From a beta proteobacterium AAP65 (GTDB lineage: Bacteria > Pseudomonadota > Gammaproteobacteria > Burkholderiales > Burkholderiaceae_C), in contig LJHW01000034.1 of assembly GCA_001295865.1 (NCBI GenBank), forward strand, positions 16,094-80,093: a DNA stretch of 64,000 nucleotides. Reading direction: 5' to 3'. The notes under the pieces were generated by a model. The model worked only from the letters and a program-made list of their open reading frames with translations. It did not search any database and was not told the DNA's origin. The position numbers were made by a program, and so were the translations under genes. Within the stretch, counting starts at the first letter, position 1; every line of letters begins with the position of its first letter. Positions 25,849 through 34,654 of this stretch are shown here, piece after piece.

Positions 25849-26624
25849 CAGGTGTCTTTCTTGTCTCGCGCCAGGAACATCACGTCCCGCGCCTGGGCCT
25901 GCAGGTGCTGGCCGCCATCGACCAGCAAGGTGGTGCCGGTGACGGCGGGCGCCTCCAGCAGGTAGTGCACCGCGCGCGCCACGTCGGCCGGGCTGGAACT
26001 GCGGCCCAACGGCGTCATGGTGTGCGAGGCGCTGAATTCAGCGCCGCTCATCTCGCCCGAGAGCAGCGTCACGCCCGGCGCCACGCCGCACACGCGCACG
26101 CGCGGCGCGAGCGCTTGCGCCAGCAGCGTGTTCGCGGCTTCGAGCGCGGCTTTGCTCAGGGTGTAGCTGAGGTAGTCGGGGTTGGGGTTCCAGAGTTTCT
26201 GGTCGAGGATGTTCAGCACGCAGCCTTGGGAACCCTCGGGCAGCAGGCGGTGCAGCGCGCGCGCCAGCACGATGGCGGGCAGGGTGTTCGCGCGCCAGTG
26301 CGCTTCCATGCGGGCGGCGCTGAAGCTGGCGACGTCGTCGTACTCGAAGAGCGAGGCGTTGTTCACCACCGCGTCCACGCGGCCGAAGGCCTGGTGCACG
26401 GCCGGCAGCAGGGCTTCACACTCGCCCTCTACCGCCAGGTCGGCGGCGAAGGACATCGCCACGCCGCCGGCTTCGCGGATGGCGGCCACGGTCTGCACCG
26501 CGGCGGCGGCCGAGCTGCGGTAGTGCACGGCCACGCGCCAGCCGTGCTTGGCCAGGTGCAGGCTGATCTCGCGACCGATGCGCTGGGCGGCGCCGGTCAC
26601 CAGCACGACAGGGCGGGTGTCCAT
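25848..26624 (-). CDS. Pteridine-reductase-like SDR oxidoreductase (FolM/PTR1 type)
   Basis: A 258-residue short-chain dehydrogenase. The cofactor motif TGAAQRIGREI with HYRSS after the second strand (arginine favouring NADPH) is the pattern of pteridine reductase PTR1 and FolM rather than of sugar dehydrogenases. NNAS and a YTLSKAA catalytic Tyr-Lys pair are present. Coupling to folB supports reduction of dihydropterin, dihydromonapterin or dihydrofolate. The ATG at 26624 is preferred; a TTG precedes it. It is divergent from the methyltransferase gene, with about 36 bp between. Confidence 0.82.
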   Translation of the reverse strand: MDTRPVVLVTGAAQRIGREISLHLAKHGWRVAVHYRSSAAAAVQTVAAIREAGGVAMSFAADLAVEGECEALLPAVHQAFGRVDAVVNNASLFEYDDVASFSAARMEAHWRANTLPAIVLARALHRLLPEGSQGCVLNILDQKLWNPNPDYLSYTLSKAALEAANTLLAQALAPRVRVCGVAPGVTLLSGEMSGAEFSASHTMTPLGRSSSPADVARAVHYLLEAPAVTGTTLLVDGGQHLQAQARDVMFLARDKKDT

Positions 26625-26660
26625 CAAGGGTGGGGAACAGGAGCGGAGGGGGTTTCTACA

Positions 26661-27767
26661 ATGCCGCGGATGTCTGCACCCGGGGCCGAGAGTTTATCGG
26701 CGCGACTCTGTCAGCGCCTGCGCACGGCCATCGCCGAAAACGGCGGCTGGCTGCCTTTCGACCGCACCATGGCGATGGCGCTCTACGAGCCGGGCCTGGG
26801 CTACTACACACGCGGCACGCCGGTGTTCGGTGCGATGCCCAACTCGGGCAGCGATTTCGTCACCGCGCCGGAGCTGTCGCCCCACTTTGGCCACACGCTC
26901 GCGCGCCAGGTGGCGCAGGCGCTGCAGGCCACGGGCACGCACGAGGTGCTGGAGTTCGGCGCCGGTTCGGGCGCTCTGGCCGAGCAATTGCTGGAGGCGC
27001 TGGGCGATGCCGTTCAGCGCTACACCATCGTCGACGTGTCCGGCACGCTGCGCGAGCGACAGGCCGAGCGGCTGGCGCGTTTCGCACCCCGGGTGCAGTG
27101 GCTGAGCAGCTGGCCCGATGAGATCAGGGCCGTGGTGGTGGGCAACGAGGTGCTCGACGCCATGCCGGTGCAACTGCTGCACTACGACGGCCGGCAGTGG
27201 CTGGAGCGCGGCGTGGCTGTCGACGGCGAGGCTTTCGCCTGGGCCGACCGCGCCACCACCCTGCGCCCGCCGGGCGAGGGTGTGTTCTTGCCCGGCACCG
27301 TCACCGAGATCCACCCCCAGGCCGAGGCCTTCGTGCGCAGCCTGGCCGAACGCCTGCAGCGCGGCGCCGCGTTTTTCATCGACTACGGCTTCCCCGAGGC
27401 CGAGTACTACCACCCGCAGCGCACCGGCGGCACGCTGATGTGCCACCACGCCCACCAGGCCGACGCGAACCCGCTGGTGCGGGTGGGCGAGAAGGACATC
27501 ACCGCGCACGTGAACTTCAGCGCCATCGCGCTGGCCGGACAAGACGCCGGCCTGCAGGTGCTGGGCTACACCAGCCAGGCGCGTTTCCTGCTGAACTGCG
27601 GGCTGCTCGATCTCTTGCAGGGCGCCGACATCCGCCAGACCGCGATGGCCCAGAAGCTCATCACCGAGCACGAGATGGGCGAGCTCTTCAAGGTGCTGGG
27701 TTTCGTGAAGGGCGCTGACTTCGGCGCCCTGGGTTTCGCGGCGGGCGACCGCTCGCACACGCTCTGA
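26661..27767 (+). CDS. SAM-dependent methyltransferase, MidA/NDUFAF7 family
   Basis: A 368-residue class I methyltransferase of the family whose mitochondrial member NDUFAF7 methylates an arginine of a complex I subunit. Motif I is LEFGAGSGALAEQLL near residue 95, preceded by the family stretch YEPGLGYYTRG and DFVTAPELSPHFG, and followed by VVGNEVLDAMPV. The bacterial substrate is unknown. A second ATG 9 bp downstream could be the true start. It is followed closely by the DUF2905 gene. Confidence 0.88.
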   Translation: MPRMSAPGAESLSARLCQRLRTAIAENGGWLPFDRTMAMALYEPGLGYYTRGTPVFGAMPNSGSDFVTAPELSPHFGHTLARQVAQALQATGTHEVLEFGAGSGALAEQLLEALGDAVQRYTIVDVSGTLRERQAERLARFAPRVQWLSSWPDEIRAVVVGNEVLDAMPVQLLHYDGRQWLERGVAVDGEAFAWADRATTLRPPGEGVFLPGTVTEIHPQAEAFVRSLAERLQRGAAFFIDYGFPEAEYYHPQRTGGTLMCHHAHQADANPLVRVGEKDITAHVNFSAIALAGQDAGLQVLGYTSQARFLLNCGLLDLLQGADIRQTAMAQKLITEHEMGELFKVLGFVKGADFGALGFAAGDRSHTL

Positions 27768-27793
27768 GCGGGCGCGGGCCAAGAGAAAAACCG

Positions 27794-27985
27794 ATGCGCT
27801 GGCTGCTCGTCTTCCTGTTGGCCTCCTTGTTCTTCAACGTGCTGCATGGCTGGCTGCGCAAGATCGGCCTGGGCAAGCTGCCGGGCGACTTCAGCTTCAA
27901 GCTGCGCGGGCGTGAATGGCACGTGCCCCTGGCCAGCAGCGTGGTGCTCAGCGTGCTGGCCATGCTGATCGGCTTGATGTTCTGA
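27794..27985 (+). CDS. DUF2905 family small membrane protein
   Basis: A 63-residue protein with two hydrophobic segments flanking the motif GKLPGDF, typical of the DUF2905 family of small membrane proteins. Function unknown. It lies 26 bp after the methyltransferase and 13 bp before the symporter gene, so it is probably part of the same transcript. Confidence 0.82.
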   Translation: MRWLLVFLLASLFFNVLHGWLRKIGLGKLPGDFSFKLRGREWHVPLASSVVLSVLAMLIGLMF

Positions 27986-27998
27986 AGGCGACACCACC

Positions 27999-29486
27999 AT
28001 GACCGCGGGCATCCTGCTGGCCTTCGTGCTGGGCTACTTCGCACTGCTGCTGGCCGTGGCGTGGTGGACGAGCCGCCGCGCCGACAACGAGGCCTACTTC
28101 ATCGGCAGCCGCAACAGCCCGTGGATGCTGGTGGCCTTCGGCATGGTGGGCACCTCGCTGTCGGGTGTCACCTTCATCAGCGTGCCGGGCGCGGTGGGCC
28201 TCACGCACTTCGGCTACCTGCAGCTGGTGCTGGGGCAGGTGGCGGGTTACTTCGTCATCGCCTTCGTGCTGCTGCCGCTGTACTTCAAGCTCGGCCTCAC
28301 CTCCATCTACGGCACGCTGGCGCAGCGCCTGGGGCCGCGCAGCTACCGCACGGGCGCGGCGTTTTTCATCGCCTCGCGCACGCTGGGCGCCACGGCGCGG
28401 CTCTACCTGGTGGTGAAGGTGCTGCAGGACATGATCCTCGACGCCTTCGGCGTGCCCTTCTGGCTGACGGCCGCCGTCATCCTGCTGATGGTGCTGCTCT
28501 ACACGCTGGAAGGCGGCGTGCGCACCATCGTGTTCACCGACACGCTGCAGACCGCCGGCATGCTGCTGGGCCTGGGCGTGTGCGTGTGGTTCCTGCTGAA
28601 CAAGCTCGACCTCAACGTGCCGCAGGCCCTGGCCGCGATGGACGTGCAGGGGCTGTCGAAAGTGTGGGGCACCGACCCGCTGGCGCGCGACTTCTGGGCC
28701 AAGCAACTGCTGGCCGGCGCCTTCATCGCCATCGCGATGACGGGCCTGGACCAGGAGATGATGCAGAAGAGCCTCTCGGTGCGCCGCCTGGCCGATTCGC
28801 AGAAGAACCTGGTGGTGCTGGCCTTCGTGCTGCTGGCGGTGGTGGGCGTGTTCCTCTTCCTGGGCGGGCTGCTCTATCTCTTTGCGCCCACTGTGGGCCT
28901 GCAGACCGCGGGCGACCGCATCTTCCCGGCCGTGGTGCTGGGTTATCTGCCGGTGGCGGTGCAGGTGCTGTTTGTCGTCGCACTGATCTCGGCGCTCTTC
29001 CCCAGCGCCGACGGCGCGCTCACCGCGCTGACCAGCAGCTTCTGCATCGACATCCTGGGCCTGCAGCAGCGCACACAGCTCGACGAAGCGCGCCGCACGC
29101 GCATCCGCCGCTGGGTGCACCTGGGCTTTGCCGCGCTGTTCATGGCGCTGGTGATGGTGTTCAAGGCCGTGGACGACCCCAGCATGATCTGGCTGATCTT
29201 GAAGTTGGCGGCCTACACCTACGGGCCGCTGCTGGGCCTGTTCGCCTACGCCATCTTCAGCCGCCGTCCGGCGCCCGATCGCTGGGCGCCGCTGGTGGCC
29301 GTTGCGGCACCGGCGCTGTGCTGGGTGCTGGATGCGAACCAGGCCGCCTGGCTGGGCGGCTGGCAGATCGGGCTGGAGCTGCTGGTGCTCAACGGCGCGC
29401 TCACCTACGCCGGCCTGTGGCTGCTGGCGCCGCGTGGTGCGGCCCGCGAGGCTGCCGCCGGCGCAAGCCCCGGCGTGCCGCGCTGA
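27999..29486 (+). CDS. Sodium:solute symporter family protein
   Basis: A 495-residue inner-membrane transporter with about thirteen helices, of the SSS family. Features include AYFIGSRNSPWMLVAFGMVGTSLSG at the first helices (sodium site region), TLEGGVRTIVFTDTLQ and the later ALISALFPSADGALTALTSS segment. The substrate cannot be assigned; homologues are annotated for proline, pantothenate, sialic acid or solutes of unknown type. Neighbours give no clue. It converges with cca, leaving a 7-bp gap. Confidence 0.88.
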   Translation: MTAGILLAFVLGYFALLLAVAWWTSRRADNEAYFIGSRNSPWMLVAFGMVGTSLSGVTFISVPGAVGLTHFGYLQLVLGQVAGYFVIAFVLLPLYFKLGLTSIYGTLAQRLGPRSYRTGAAFFIASRTLGATARLYLVVKVLQDMILDAFGVPFWLTAAVILLMVLLYTLEGGVRTIVFTDTLQTAGMLLGLGVCVWFLLNKLDLNVPQALAAMDVQGLSKVWGTDPLARDFWAKQLLAGAFIAIAMTGLDQEMMQKSLSVRRLADSQKNLVVLAFVLLAVVGVFLFLGGLLYLFAPTVGLQTAGDRIFPAVVLGYLPVAVQVLFVVALISALFPSADGALTALTSSFCIDILGLQQRTQLDEARRTRIRRWVHLGFAALFMALVMVFKAVDDPSMIWLILKLAAYTYGPLLGLFAYAIFSRRPAPDRWAPLVAVAAPALCWVLDANQAAWLGGWQIGLELLVLNGALTYAGLWLLAPRGAAREAAAGASPGVPR

Positions 29487-29493
29487 GGGCCCG

Positions 29494-30723
29494 TCAGCCC
29501 AGCGCGGCTTGCACCGCGGCCACGCGCGTGTTGTGCACCGCGGCGCCGATCTCGGGGCCTTGTTTGCCGCGCGACATCGCAGCCTGTGCCGCGGTGGCGG
29601 TGTCGATGGTGCGCGCAGCGGCCAGCAAAGGCGGCAGGCGCGTGGCGGGTTCGTAGGGCCGGTCTTGCAGCCCGGTGCGGCCGCGTGCATCGCAGGCACA
29701 AGCCAGCAGGGCCTGCTCGAAACGTTCGGGCCGGCGCAGCGCATCGCAACGTTCGAAGAGCCGCACCAGCCCGCCGGCATTCAAGCTGCCACTGCCATGC
29801 AGGTGCGTGTGTTCACGCGCCACCACCTCGGCCAGCTCGCGGCACTCCACGGGCACCCGCAGGCGTTCACCCAGCGCCGCGGCCAGCTTGGCACTGCGCC
29901 CTTCGTGGCCGATGTGGCGCGGCCAGGCCTCGGGGTGGGTGTTGCCCTTGCCCAGGTCGTGGCACAGACAGGCCCAGCGCACGGCCAGCGGCGCGTTCAC
30001 GCGCGCGGCTTCGTCCAGCACCAGCAGCAGGTGCACGCCGGTGTCCACCTCGGGGTGGTGGGCCACGGGCTGCGGTACGCCCCACAGGCGGTTCACCTCG
30101 GGCAGCAGGCGATCCAGCGCGCCGCATTCGCGCAGCACTTCCAGCATGCGGCTGGGGCGGGCCGTCATCAGGCCGCGGGAAAGCTCTTGCCACACACGTT
30201 CCGGCACGAGGTGGTCGACCTCGCCGTCGTCCACCATCTGCCGCAGCAGCGCCAGGGTCTCGGGGGCGATGCTGAAGTCGGCAAAACGCGCCGCCAGCCG
30301 CGCCAGGCGCAGCAGGCGCACCGGGTCTTCGACGAAAGCCGGCGACACATGCCGCAGCACCCGCGCCTCGATGTCGCGCTGGCCGCCATGCGGGTCGATC
30401 AGCGTGCCGTCTTCGGCCATCGCGATGGCGTTGATGGTCAGGTCGCGACGCAGCAGGTCGTCTTCCAGCGTCACGCCCGGCGCGGCGTGGACGGCGAAGC
30501 CGCGGTAGCCAGGGCCGGTCTTGCGCTCGGTGCGCGCGAGGGCCACCTCTTCGCCGGTCTGCGGGTGGATGAAAACCGGGAAGTCCTTGCCCACGGCCTT
30601 GTAGCCCAGGGCCAGCATTTCATCGGGCGTGGCGCCCACGGCCACCCAGTCGCGGTCGCTCTCGGGCAAGCCCAGCAGGCGGTCGCGCACGGCGCCGCCC
30701 ACCACGTACAACTGCATCAGCAT
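29494..30723 (-). CDS. cca: Multifunctional CCA protein (tRNA nucleotidyltransferase)
   Basis: A 409-residue enzyme that builds and repairs the 3' CCA end of tRNAs. The class II nucleotidyltransferase head has GGAVRDRLLGLPESDRDWV, the RRDLTINAIA motif and the EDPVRLLRLARLAARF segment, followed by a C-terminal HD domain (CHDLGKGNTH) with phosphatase activity in the E. coli type. The start may be the second ATG, at 30717, giving MQLYVVGG. The GST gene lies upstream on the same strand after about 24 bp. Confidence 0.94.
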   Translation of the reverse strand: MLMQLYVVGGAVRDRLLGLPESDRDWVAVGATPDEMLALGYKAVGKDFPVFIHPQTGEEVALARTERKTGPGYRGFAVHAAPGVTLEDDLLRRDLTINAIAMAEDGTLIDPHGGQRDIEARVLRHVSPAFVEDPVRLLRLARLAARFADFSIAPETLALLRQMVDDGEVDHLVPERVWQELSRGLMTARPSRMLEVLRECGALDRLLPEVNRLWGVPQPVAHHPEVDTGVHLLLVLDEAARVNAPLAVRWACLCHDLGKGNTHPEAWPRHIGHEGRSAKLAAALGERLRVPVECRELAEVVAREHTHLHGSGSLNAGGLVRLFERCDALRRPERFEQALLACACDARGRTGLQDRPYEPATRLPPLLAAARTIDTATAAQAAMSRGKQGPEIGAAVHNTRVAAVQAALG

Positions 30724-30747
30724 CAGAAAGTTTGGGTCCGGTGTGGG

Positions 30748-31425
30748 TCAGCGGTGCTGACGGTAGGGTTCGTCTTCGGCGATGAAATCGCACTCTTCCA
30801 GCGCGTCGACGATCCAGGCACGAACGCCAGGCGTGGCGGCCACGCGGCCGATGTAGTCGTGCAGGCGGTGCGGCATGGGCAGCGCGTAGGTGCGCAGCCG
30901 CATGCAAACGGGCGCAAACATCGCGTCGGCCGCGCCGAAGGCGCCGAAGAGGAAAGGCCCGCCGCTGTCGTTCATCGCCTCGGCCCACATCTGTTCGATG
31001 CGCAGCACGTCGGCACGCACCGCGGGCTGTTCGGCCCAGATCTTGGCGCCCACCTCGGGCAGCGCGGCCTCGATGTTCATCGGGCAGTGCGTGCGCAGCG
31101 CGCTGAAGCCGCTGTGCATCTCGGCGCAGATCGAGCGGGCCCGCGCACGTTCGCGCATGCCCTCGGGCCAGATGCCGTGGCCGGGGAACTTGTCGTGCAG
31201 GTACTCGATGATGGCCATCGTGTCCCACACCGCGAAGTCGTCGTCCAGCAGCACCGGCACCTTGCCCGAGGGCGAGAAGGTGGCCACTTCGCGGCGGAAG
31301 GGCGAGCCCGGCGAGAAGTCGAAGCGCAGCTTGCGCTCTTCAAACGGCAGGCCCAGCTGCTTCATCAGCACCCAGGGCCGCATCGACCACGACGAGTAGT
31401 TCTTGTTGCCGATCACCAAGTGCAT
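30748..31425 (-). CDS. Glutathione S-transferase family protein
   Basis: A 225-residue protein with an N-terminal thioredoxin-like domain (IGNKNYSSWSMRPW, with a catalytic serine candidate; KVPVLLDDDFAVWDTMAIIEYL for glutathione binding) and a helical C-terminal domain. It matches a bacterial GST group common in Burkholderiales. The substrate is unknown; detoxification or thiol repair is likely. The ATG at 31425 is chosen to start just before the first strand. Confidence 0.88.
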   Translation of the reverse strand: MHLVIGNKNYSSWSMRPWVLMKQLGLPFEERKLRFDFSPGSPFRREVATFSPSGKVPVLLDDDFAVWDTMAIIEYLHDKFPGHGIWPEGMRERARARSICAEMHSGFSALRTHCPMNIEAALPEVGAKIWAEQPAVRADVLRIEQMWAEAMNDSGGPFLFGAFGAADAMFAPVCMRLRTYALPMPHRLHDYIGRVAATPGVRAWIVDALEECDFIAEDEPYRQHR

Positions 31426-31545
31426 GGTCCACTCCTCGCCCACGCGCCGTGCGTGCAGGGCCCCATGCTAGGCCGAGATGCGGCCGCGTGGCTTGATTTG
31501 CCCGCATGAATCCGATGCCTGTGCGGCATCGGCGGCCGGGCTGCT

Positions 31546-32505
31546 TCAGTCGCGCCGCGCCCCAGCGCGCAGCTTTTCCAGCTTGGCGCGGCCGTGTTCG
31601 TGGCCCAGGTAGCCGGGCCCGATGGCCTCCAGCGGCGTGGGCGTGATGCCCAGGGCTTGCAGCCCCAGCAGCTGCCCGCTGGCCACGTTGGGCAGCTTCA
31701 TCGAATCGATGTTGTCGCGCGACATGAGTGTGGGCCCGGGCATCAGCTCCATCGCCAGCGCCTGCAGCCGCGCGATGCCGTCGGGCAGCGCCATGATGGG
31801 CCGCTCGTGGCCCGACCAGCGCCCGGCCAGCCGCACCAGCTCGGCCAGCGTGTAGACGGTGGGGCCGGCGAGCTCGTAGGTCTTGCCGATGCTGGCCGGC
31901 TGCTGCAGCGCGGCCACGATGGCGGCTGCGACGTCGTCCACCCACACTGGCTGGAAACGGGCCTGCGTGCCGGCCAGCGGCAGGAAAGGCGCCAGACGCT
32001 GCAACTGCGCGAAAAGGTTGAGGAAGCTGTCTTCGGCCCCGAAGATGACCGAAGGGCGCAGCAGCGTGAGCTGCAGGCCGCTTTGCTCCAGCACGTGTTC
32101 GCCGGCCGTCTTGCTGCGCAGGTAGTTCGAAGGCGCTGCGTTGACTTCACGGCCGACGCCCAGGGCGCTGACGTGCACCAAGCGCTGCACACCCGCGTTG
32201 CGGCAGGCCTGCGCCAAATGGCGCGGCAGCTGCACGTGGGCGCGGTCGAAAGCCGCTGCGCTGCCGTGCAGGATGGCCACCAGGTTCACCACCGCGTCAC
32301 AGCCGGCCACCAGGCGGGCGAGTGCGGCGTCGTCGTTCACATCGGCCTGCACCAGCTGCACGGTGGGCAGGGCGCTCAGGCCCTTGGCGCGCGCTGCGCG
32401 GCGCGAGGGCACCACGATGCGCAGCCGCGGGTTCAGGGCCGCCAGGCGCTGGCACAAGGCACGGCCGACGAAGCCGGTGCCGCCGAGGACAAGGATGCTG
32501 TTCAT
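31546..32505 (-). CDS. NDUFA9-like atypical SDR (NAD(P)-binding)
   Basis: A 319-residue extended/atypical short-chain dehydrogenase. The N-terminal motif is GGTGFVGRALC, followed by DVNDDAALARLVAGCDAVVNLVAILHG and the YLRSKTAGEHVL segment. This pattern is that of the bacterial relatives of complex I subunit NDUFA9, which bind NADPH but are not shown to catalyse a reaction. Link to quinone or respiratory assembly is inference. It follows the lytic transglycosylase gene after 24 bp on the same strand. Confidence 0.83.
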   Translation of the reverse strand: MNSILVLGGTGFVGRALCQRLAALNPRLRIVVPSRRAARAKGLSALPTVQLVQADVNDDAALARLVAGCDAVVNLVAILHGSAAAFDRAHVQLPRHLAQACRNAGVQRLVHVSALGVGREVNAAPSNYLRSKTAGEHVLEQSGLQLTLLRPSVIFGAEDSFLNLFAQLQRLAPFLPLAGTQARFQPVWVDDVAAAIVAALQQPASIGKTYELAGPTVYTLAELVRLAGRWSGHERPIMALPDGIARLQALAMELMPGPTLMSRDNIDSMKLPNVASGQLLGLQALGITPTPLEAIGPGYLGHEHGRAKLEKLRAGARRD

Positions 32506-32529
32506 GGAAGGCTGGGTGCTCGTGTTCGA

Positions 32530-34617
32530 TCAGGGCAGGTCGCGGTCGGTGGTGGCCGCGGCGGGGTCGCGCGGGCCGATGGGCGGGCCCAGGCGCTCAC
32601 GCAGCGTGGGCATGCGGCCGCCCAGCGCCGGCGCGTGCACGGCGGCATAGGCCACGCTGTTGGACAGCACCTTCTTCACGTAGTCGCGTGTTTCGTTGAA
32701 GGGGATGGTCTCGGCCCAGATGGCGGCATCGTGCGTGCCGCCGGCCTCGCGCCAGCGGCGCGGGCGGCCGGGGCCGGCGTTGTAGGCGGCCGTGGCCATG
32801 GCGAGCGAGCCGTCCAGGTCGTCGAGCACACGCTTCAGGTAGAAGGTGCCGAGCTGCAGGTTCAGGCTGGTGTCGTTGATGAAACCGGCCTGCCAGGGCA
32901 GGCCGAGCTTGCGCGCCGTCCAGCGTGCGGTGGCGGGCATCAGCTGCATCAGGCCGCTGGCGCCCACGCCCGAACGCGCATCGATGACGAAACGCGATTC
33001 CTGCCGGATCAGGCCCAGCACCAGCGCGGGGTCGAGCCCGGCGCCGCGGGCGCGCTCTTGCACCATTTCGCGGAAGGCCAGCGGGTAACGCTGCTGCACG
33101 TCGATCTCGCTGCGCGTGCGCTCGCTGGTGTTGATGCAGCGGTCCCAGACCTCGCGCTCGCAGGCCCAGTGCGCAGCAGCCAGCAGTTCACGTTCGGGCA
33201 GGCCGCGCAGCGTGTAGTTCCATTCGCGGGTGCCTTCACTGCGCAGGCCCAGGGCCAGCAGCTGCAGCGCGCGCTGGAAGCCGGGGTTGCCGCGCACGGC
33301 CTCGCGTTCGGCGGCGTTCAGCGCCTGCGGGGCCGGCGGCAGGCGCAAGGGCTGGCCCAGGTCTTCACCGGCCAGCAGGCCGTAGAAGCTGAAAGGCGAC
33401 ACCAGCCCGGCGAGCACGCTGCGCGCCGCGGCGCGTGCGGCCTCGCCTTCGGGCCCGGCCGGGGCGCGTGCGAGGTCGGCCTGCGCCTGCCAGTAGACCC
33501 AGGCCTCCTGGCGCTGCTCGGCCGGCGGCATGGCCGCGATGGCACGCTGCACCAGCGCCCAGCGTTCCTTGTCGCGCGCCGGCTGGCGCAGCGCAGCGCG
33601 CACGTGCCAGGCCAGCACGTCTTCGCTCCAGGGCGGTTGCACGCCGGGCTTGTGGCTGCGGTCCCAAAGCTGCCAGGCGCGGCGCGCGTGTTCGGCGGCT
33701 TGTGGCTGCAGCTTCAGGCCGGCCTGGCGCGCGATCTGCGCCCACACAAAGGCCTCTTGCGCTGCGCTCAGTCGGGCCGCGGTACTGGCTTCCAGGCGCC
33801 TGGCGGCTTCGTCGGGGTCTTCAACGGCCGCGCGCATGAGCGCCAGCATCAGCAGCGGGTGGCCCTGGCGGCCGGCGCCCGCGTGGCGCTGGCGCAGGTA
33901 GCGGTCGGGCCGCTCGACGATCTCCACCACCGTCTTCTCGGTGGCCTTGCCCAGCAGCGCCGCGGCCGTGCGCAGGCTGCGCAGCCGGCCTTGTTCGGCG
34001 GCGGTGTGCACGCGGGCCCAGATGTCGTCTTCGGTGAACACACGCGCTTCCAGCAGCGTGGCGGCCAGCAGGGTGCAACCGGGTTCCAGCTCACGCTGGG
34101 CCTGCCAGGCGGCCAGCGCGGCGAGGCGCACGTCTTGTTTCTCCAGGTGGCGCGCCAGCAGCACGTGGCAGGTGACCTCGCGGTCGTCGTTCATGCGGAA
34201 GCGCGGGAACTCCGCGCGCACACCGGCCCAGTCTTGCCGGCGGCCCAGTTCCAGCAGCCAGTCGTTGCGCAGGCGGTCTTCGACGTAGGTGCTGGGCCAG
34301 CGCGCGTAGAAGGCGTCGAGCTCGGGCTGCTGCGCGGTGGCCAGGCGGTTGCTGAGTTCCCAGTAGTCGGCCCACATCGCCAGCGGGTGGCCTTGCTGCT
34401 GCAGCGCGTCACGCGTGGCCAGCAGTGCTGCACGGTCGCCGCGGCGCAGGGCTTCGCGCGCCTGCACGACGGTGTTGTCGCCTGCGCTGGGTGGCGGCAG
34501 CTGCGCCTGCGCCGGGGCCCAGGCCGCCAGCGTCAGCAACGCCACCAGGCCGGCCGCTGCCGCGCGCCAGCATCGGGGGGCCGGCCTGCGGCCGCGGGGG
34601 TGGGCACTCGGTCTCAT
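32530..34617 (-). CDS. Soluble lytic murein transglycosylase (Slt family)
   Basis: A 695-residue periplasmic enzyme cleaving peptidoglycan glycan strands with 1,6-anhydro ends. A signal peptide with an Ala-rich core ends at AQAQ; a long superhelical domain follows; the C-terminal SLT domain has the catalytic glutamate in LIRQESRF and GASGLMQLMPATA. The start at 34617 is chosen because it begins a normal signal sequence, while the longer frame adds a non-signal extension. It starts 37 bp after the LysR gene stop on the same strand. Confidence 0.92.
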   Translation of the reverse strand: MRPSAHPRGRRPAPRCWRAAAAGLVALLTLAAWAPAQAQLPPPSAGDNTVVQAREALRRGDRAALLATRDALQQQGHPLAMWADYWELSNRLATAQQPELDAFYARWPSTYVEDRLRNDWLLELGRRQDWAGVRAEFPRFRMNDDREVTCHVLLARHLEKQDVRLAALAAWQAQRELEPGCTLLAATLLEARVFTEDDIWARVHTAAEQGRLRSLRTAAALLGKATEKTVVEIVERPDRYLRQRHAGAGRQGHPLLMLALMRAAVEDPDEAARRLEASTAARLSAAQEAFVWAQIARQAGLKLQPQAAEHARRAWQLWDRSHKPGVQPPWSEDVLAWHVRAALRQPARDKERWALVQRAIAAMPPAEQRQEAWVYWQAQADLARAPAGPEGEAARAAARSVLAGLVSPFSFYGLLAGEDLGQPLRLPPAPQALNAAEREAVRGNPGFQRALQLLALGLRSEGTREWNYTLRGLPERELLAAAHWACEREVWDRCINTSERTRSEIDVQQRYPLAFREMVQERARGAGLDPALVLGLIRQESRFVIDARSGVGASGLMQLMPATARWTARKLGLPWQAGFINDTSLNLQLGTFYLKRVLDDLDGSLAMATAAYNAGPGRPRRWREAGGTHDAAIWAETIPFNETRDYVKKVLSNSVAYAAVHAPALGGRMPTLRERLGPPIGPRDPAAATTDRDLP

Positions 34618-34654
34618 GCGGCTGAATTTAGCGCAGGGGGGTGTAGCCCCTCTG

